From Hymenopus coronatus (taxonomy: Eukaryota > Arthropoda > Insecta > Mantodea > Hymenopodidae), in NCBI GenBank assembly GCA_030762935.1, contig CM060882.1, positions 19,163,001-19,227,000 on the forward strand: a DNA stretch of 64,000 nt. Reading direction: 5' to 3'. Positions 62,479-64,000 of this stretch are shown here, in pieces. Under the pieces are notes generated by a model that worked only from the letters and a program-made list of their open reading frames with translations, did no database searches and was not told where the DNA came from. The translations under genes and the position numbers were made by a program. Every line of letters starts with the position of its first letter. The first letter of the stretch is position 1.

Positions 62479-62618
62479 GATAATACTTTATTGTATCAAT
62501 TGCAGCACCCTGTGTTACTTCAATCGTGCCAATACAAGTTAATTGTACTCCACTTCACCACAATTACAAGGCAGTCCACCTGGTTCCAGCACGATTAATA
62601 GTTAGTCGATTACAGCGC

Positions 62619-62626
62619 CTTTTATA
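62619..62626 (-). promoter_or_regulatory. TATA-like box upstream of GSTZ1
   Basis: On the minus strand this reads TATAAAAG, followed by GCGC, about 140 bases upstream of the exon 1 ATG. A start site about 30 bases downstream would leave a 5' UTR of roughly 110 bases. It is a good consensus match in AT-rich DNA, so chance is possible. Confidence 0.4.
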
Positions 62627-62639
62627 TTGTTTGATGCCC

Positions 62640-63085
62640 GTTTTGATAATATCCAAAGCAATGTTCTGTTGGAATAACTATAGATAGCGCTGTTAACTCG
62701 TGCAGTCAGCGCACTATTTTGAAACATCCCATTTATCCTTGATTATGCACACATATGGAGTGAAACGTTCATAAATAAGAATATAACTGCTAGTAACGAA
62801 ATTATAAAAAATCTGACGAGACAGATTTTACGGGAAATTTTATAATGTAGGCGTTGCTGTTAGAAGCCCAAAATTGCTCTGGACGGTATATGCTGCTAAT
62901 TTGGCAATACAGGGCTGGAGGCCTATAAATAAACACTAAAATAAAATAAAATTGCAATAATTAGTTGAAAGACTGAATTATGCTAACAGCAACATACTCT
63001 ATAAAGGAGGAAGTGACACAGAGACAATAAAACGGAAAGGCAAGAGCAGCACCAAAATAACTAGGAAAATGATTGATTGATTGCT
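62640..63085. other. Upstream flank of GSTZ1
   Basis: AT-rich sequence with no divergent gene recognised. It becomes repetitive at the trinucleotide tract. Confidence 0.45.
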
Positions 63086-63140
63086 GATGATGATGATGAT
63101 GATGATGATGAAGAAGAAGAAGAAGAAGAAGAAGAAGAAT
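63086..63140. repeat. Compound (GAT)n(GAA)n trinucleotide repeat
   Basis: Eight to nine GAT units followed directly by about nine GAA/AGA units. It lies close to an R-family copy and upstream of GSTZ1. Confidence 0.95.
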
Positions 63141-63149
63141 AAGATTATT

Positions 63150-63950
63150 AGTAATTGTGTTTTTGAGTGTGTAGACAGCATACTCAAAAAATACAAAGTC
63201 AGTTAAACATCAAATTGGTATTCAAGTTCCCTGAAGGCAACACAAAGAGTTTCAGTGAAGCCCTCCAGTCCTCTAAACTACCATTCACATGGAAAATTTT
63301 TCAAAATTTTTTATTTTTTGAAAAATGGCTTTTAACGATTTTGATTTAAATGCCATTTATTAAAGATACTTAAATGGTAAATAAAATGTATATCTTGAAT
63401 TTCATGGGAATAGCCCCTGAAGTCCTCTTCATTTTGAATGACATTTGCATAACAGGTAAACCATAAGAGATAGGCAAAAAATTACCTCAAAAAAGTGGTC
63501 TTCTTAAAACATATCATGTAGAGTAACCATTTCTGAGATGTTCCCTGTCATTGGTTTCAATTTTAAAATACCTTTTCTCAAATAATAAGTTCTCATCCCC
63601 TTCACATCTTGTTTGTTTCACTCCTGACCAGAGAAAGAGGATCAAATCTCAATGACAATTGCATAGCAACAGCTTTTAAAAGATTTGACAAATGCTTTAG
63701 TCTAGAGTATTCTCTTATTTCCCTTTTACTTATAAGTAATAAGACTATTTCTATCAATGTTTATCTTGCTTAGCGTGATGTAGACAAAACAATAATCTTT
63801 TGTAAGAATAGTTTGTTTGCAGACCAGAGATGTGACTGTAGCACATCAGATTTTTACTTTCTCTAGCCCATATGTACAATGTGCATAGTGAATAGAGAAG
63901 GTATTGTACTCCACCCAAAAATTTTATGTTGAGATTTCACTGGAAAAATG
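63150..63950 (-). repeat. R-family repeats, two minus copies head to tail
   Basis: The first copy runs to about 63852 (GTAGCACATCAGATTTTT). A second starts at once with TTTTTACTTTCTCTAGCCC and is cut by the SINE at 63956. The direct abutment helps define both termini of the family. Confidence 0.7.
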
Positions 63951-63955
63951 AAATG

Positions 63956-64000
63956 AAATGGCCTGTTATTTATGGATGCTCTTTAACTGCTTTGGTTCTC
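63956..64000 (-). mobile_element. SINE family A copy, cut by the window end
   Basis: Only the tail region (inverted TTTATGGATGCTCTTTAACTG) lies in the window. It matches the tail of the copy at 22758. Confidence 0.7.

Overview
This is a 64 kb piece of an AT-rich, repeat-dense animal genome. Spliced exons, long introns, tRNA-derived SINEs, many mariner-type DNA transposons and a GIY-YIG Penelope-like retroelement suggest an arthropod (weak inference; I cannot name the species). There is no sign of bacterial or viral gene organisation.

I can support only one host gene. It is a complete zeta-class glutathione transferase (maleylacetoacetate isomerase, GSTZ1 type) on the minus strand, in seven coding exons between 62478 and 5120. 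All splice sites are GT/AG, all phases join, and the predicted protein is 217 residues. A TATA-like box lies about 140 bases upstream of the ATG. The coding exons total only 654 bases, so about 99% of the gene span is intron filled with transposable elements.

The striking feature is in intron 3 (17411-47170). From 25261 to about 40797 there is a head-to-tail array of a Penelope-like element (PLE): five complete units of exactly 2,641 bp, each encoding the same intact 818-residue reverse transcriptase with a C-terminal GIY-YIG endonuclease. A sixth, 5'-truncated unit and then an inverted 676-bp piece of the element's 3' region complete it. The whole 15.5 kb block is bracketed by one 15-bp target-site duplication. 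About 0.8 kb away, at 24242-24431, is a 190-bp dwarf insertion of the same family with its own 12-bp duplication. Its inverted piece ends at the same internal nucleotide of the element as in the array, which points to a defined processing site.

The rest is layered transposon debris. 1-5100: SINE and non-LTR RNase H remnants. 5853-6783: a pogo/Tigger derivative. 9330-10177: a mariner remnant carrying a solo LTR. 13218-16708: a mariner broken by an 11-copy minisatellite-bearing insertion and a non-LTR fragment. 22338-23835: a transposon of another Tc1/mariner branch, itself carrying a SINE. 41200-42000: a decayed mariner. 47511-48767: a nearly whole mariner next to exon 3. 50040-50760: tandemly duplicated SINE units. 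52046-52676: a MITE-like element with TTAA flanks. Throughout 7-64 kb, an unclassified repeat family of about 0.9-1 kb ('R family' here) occurs at least 15 times in both orientations.
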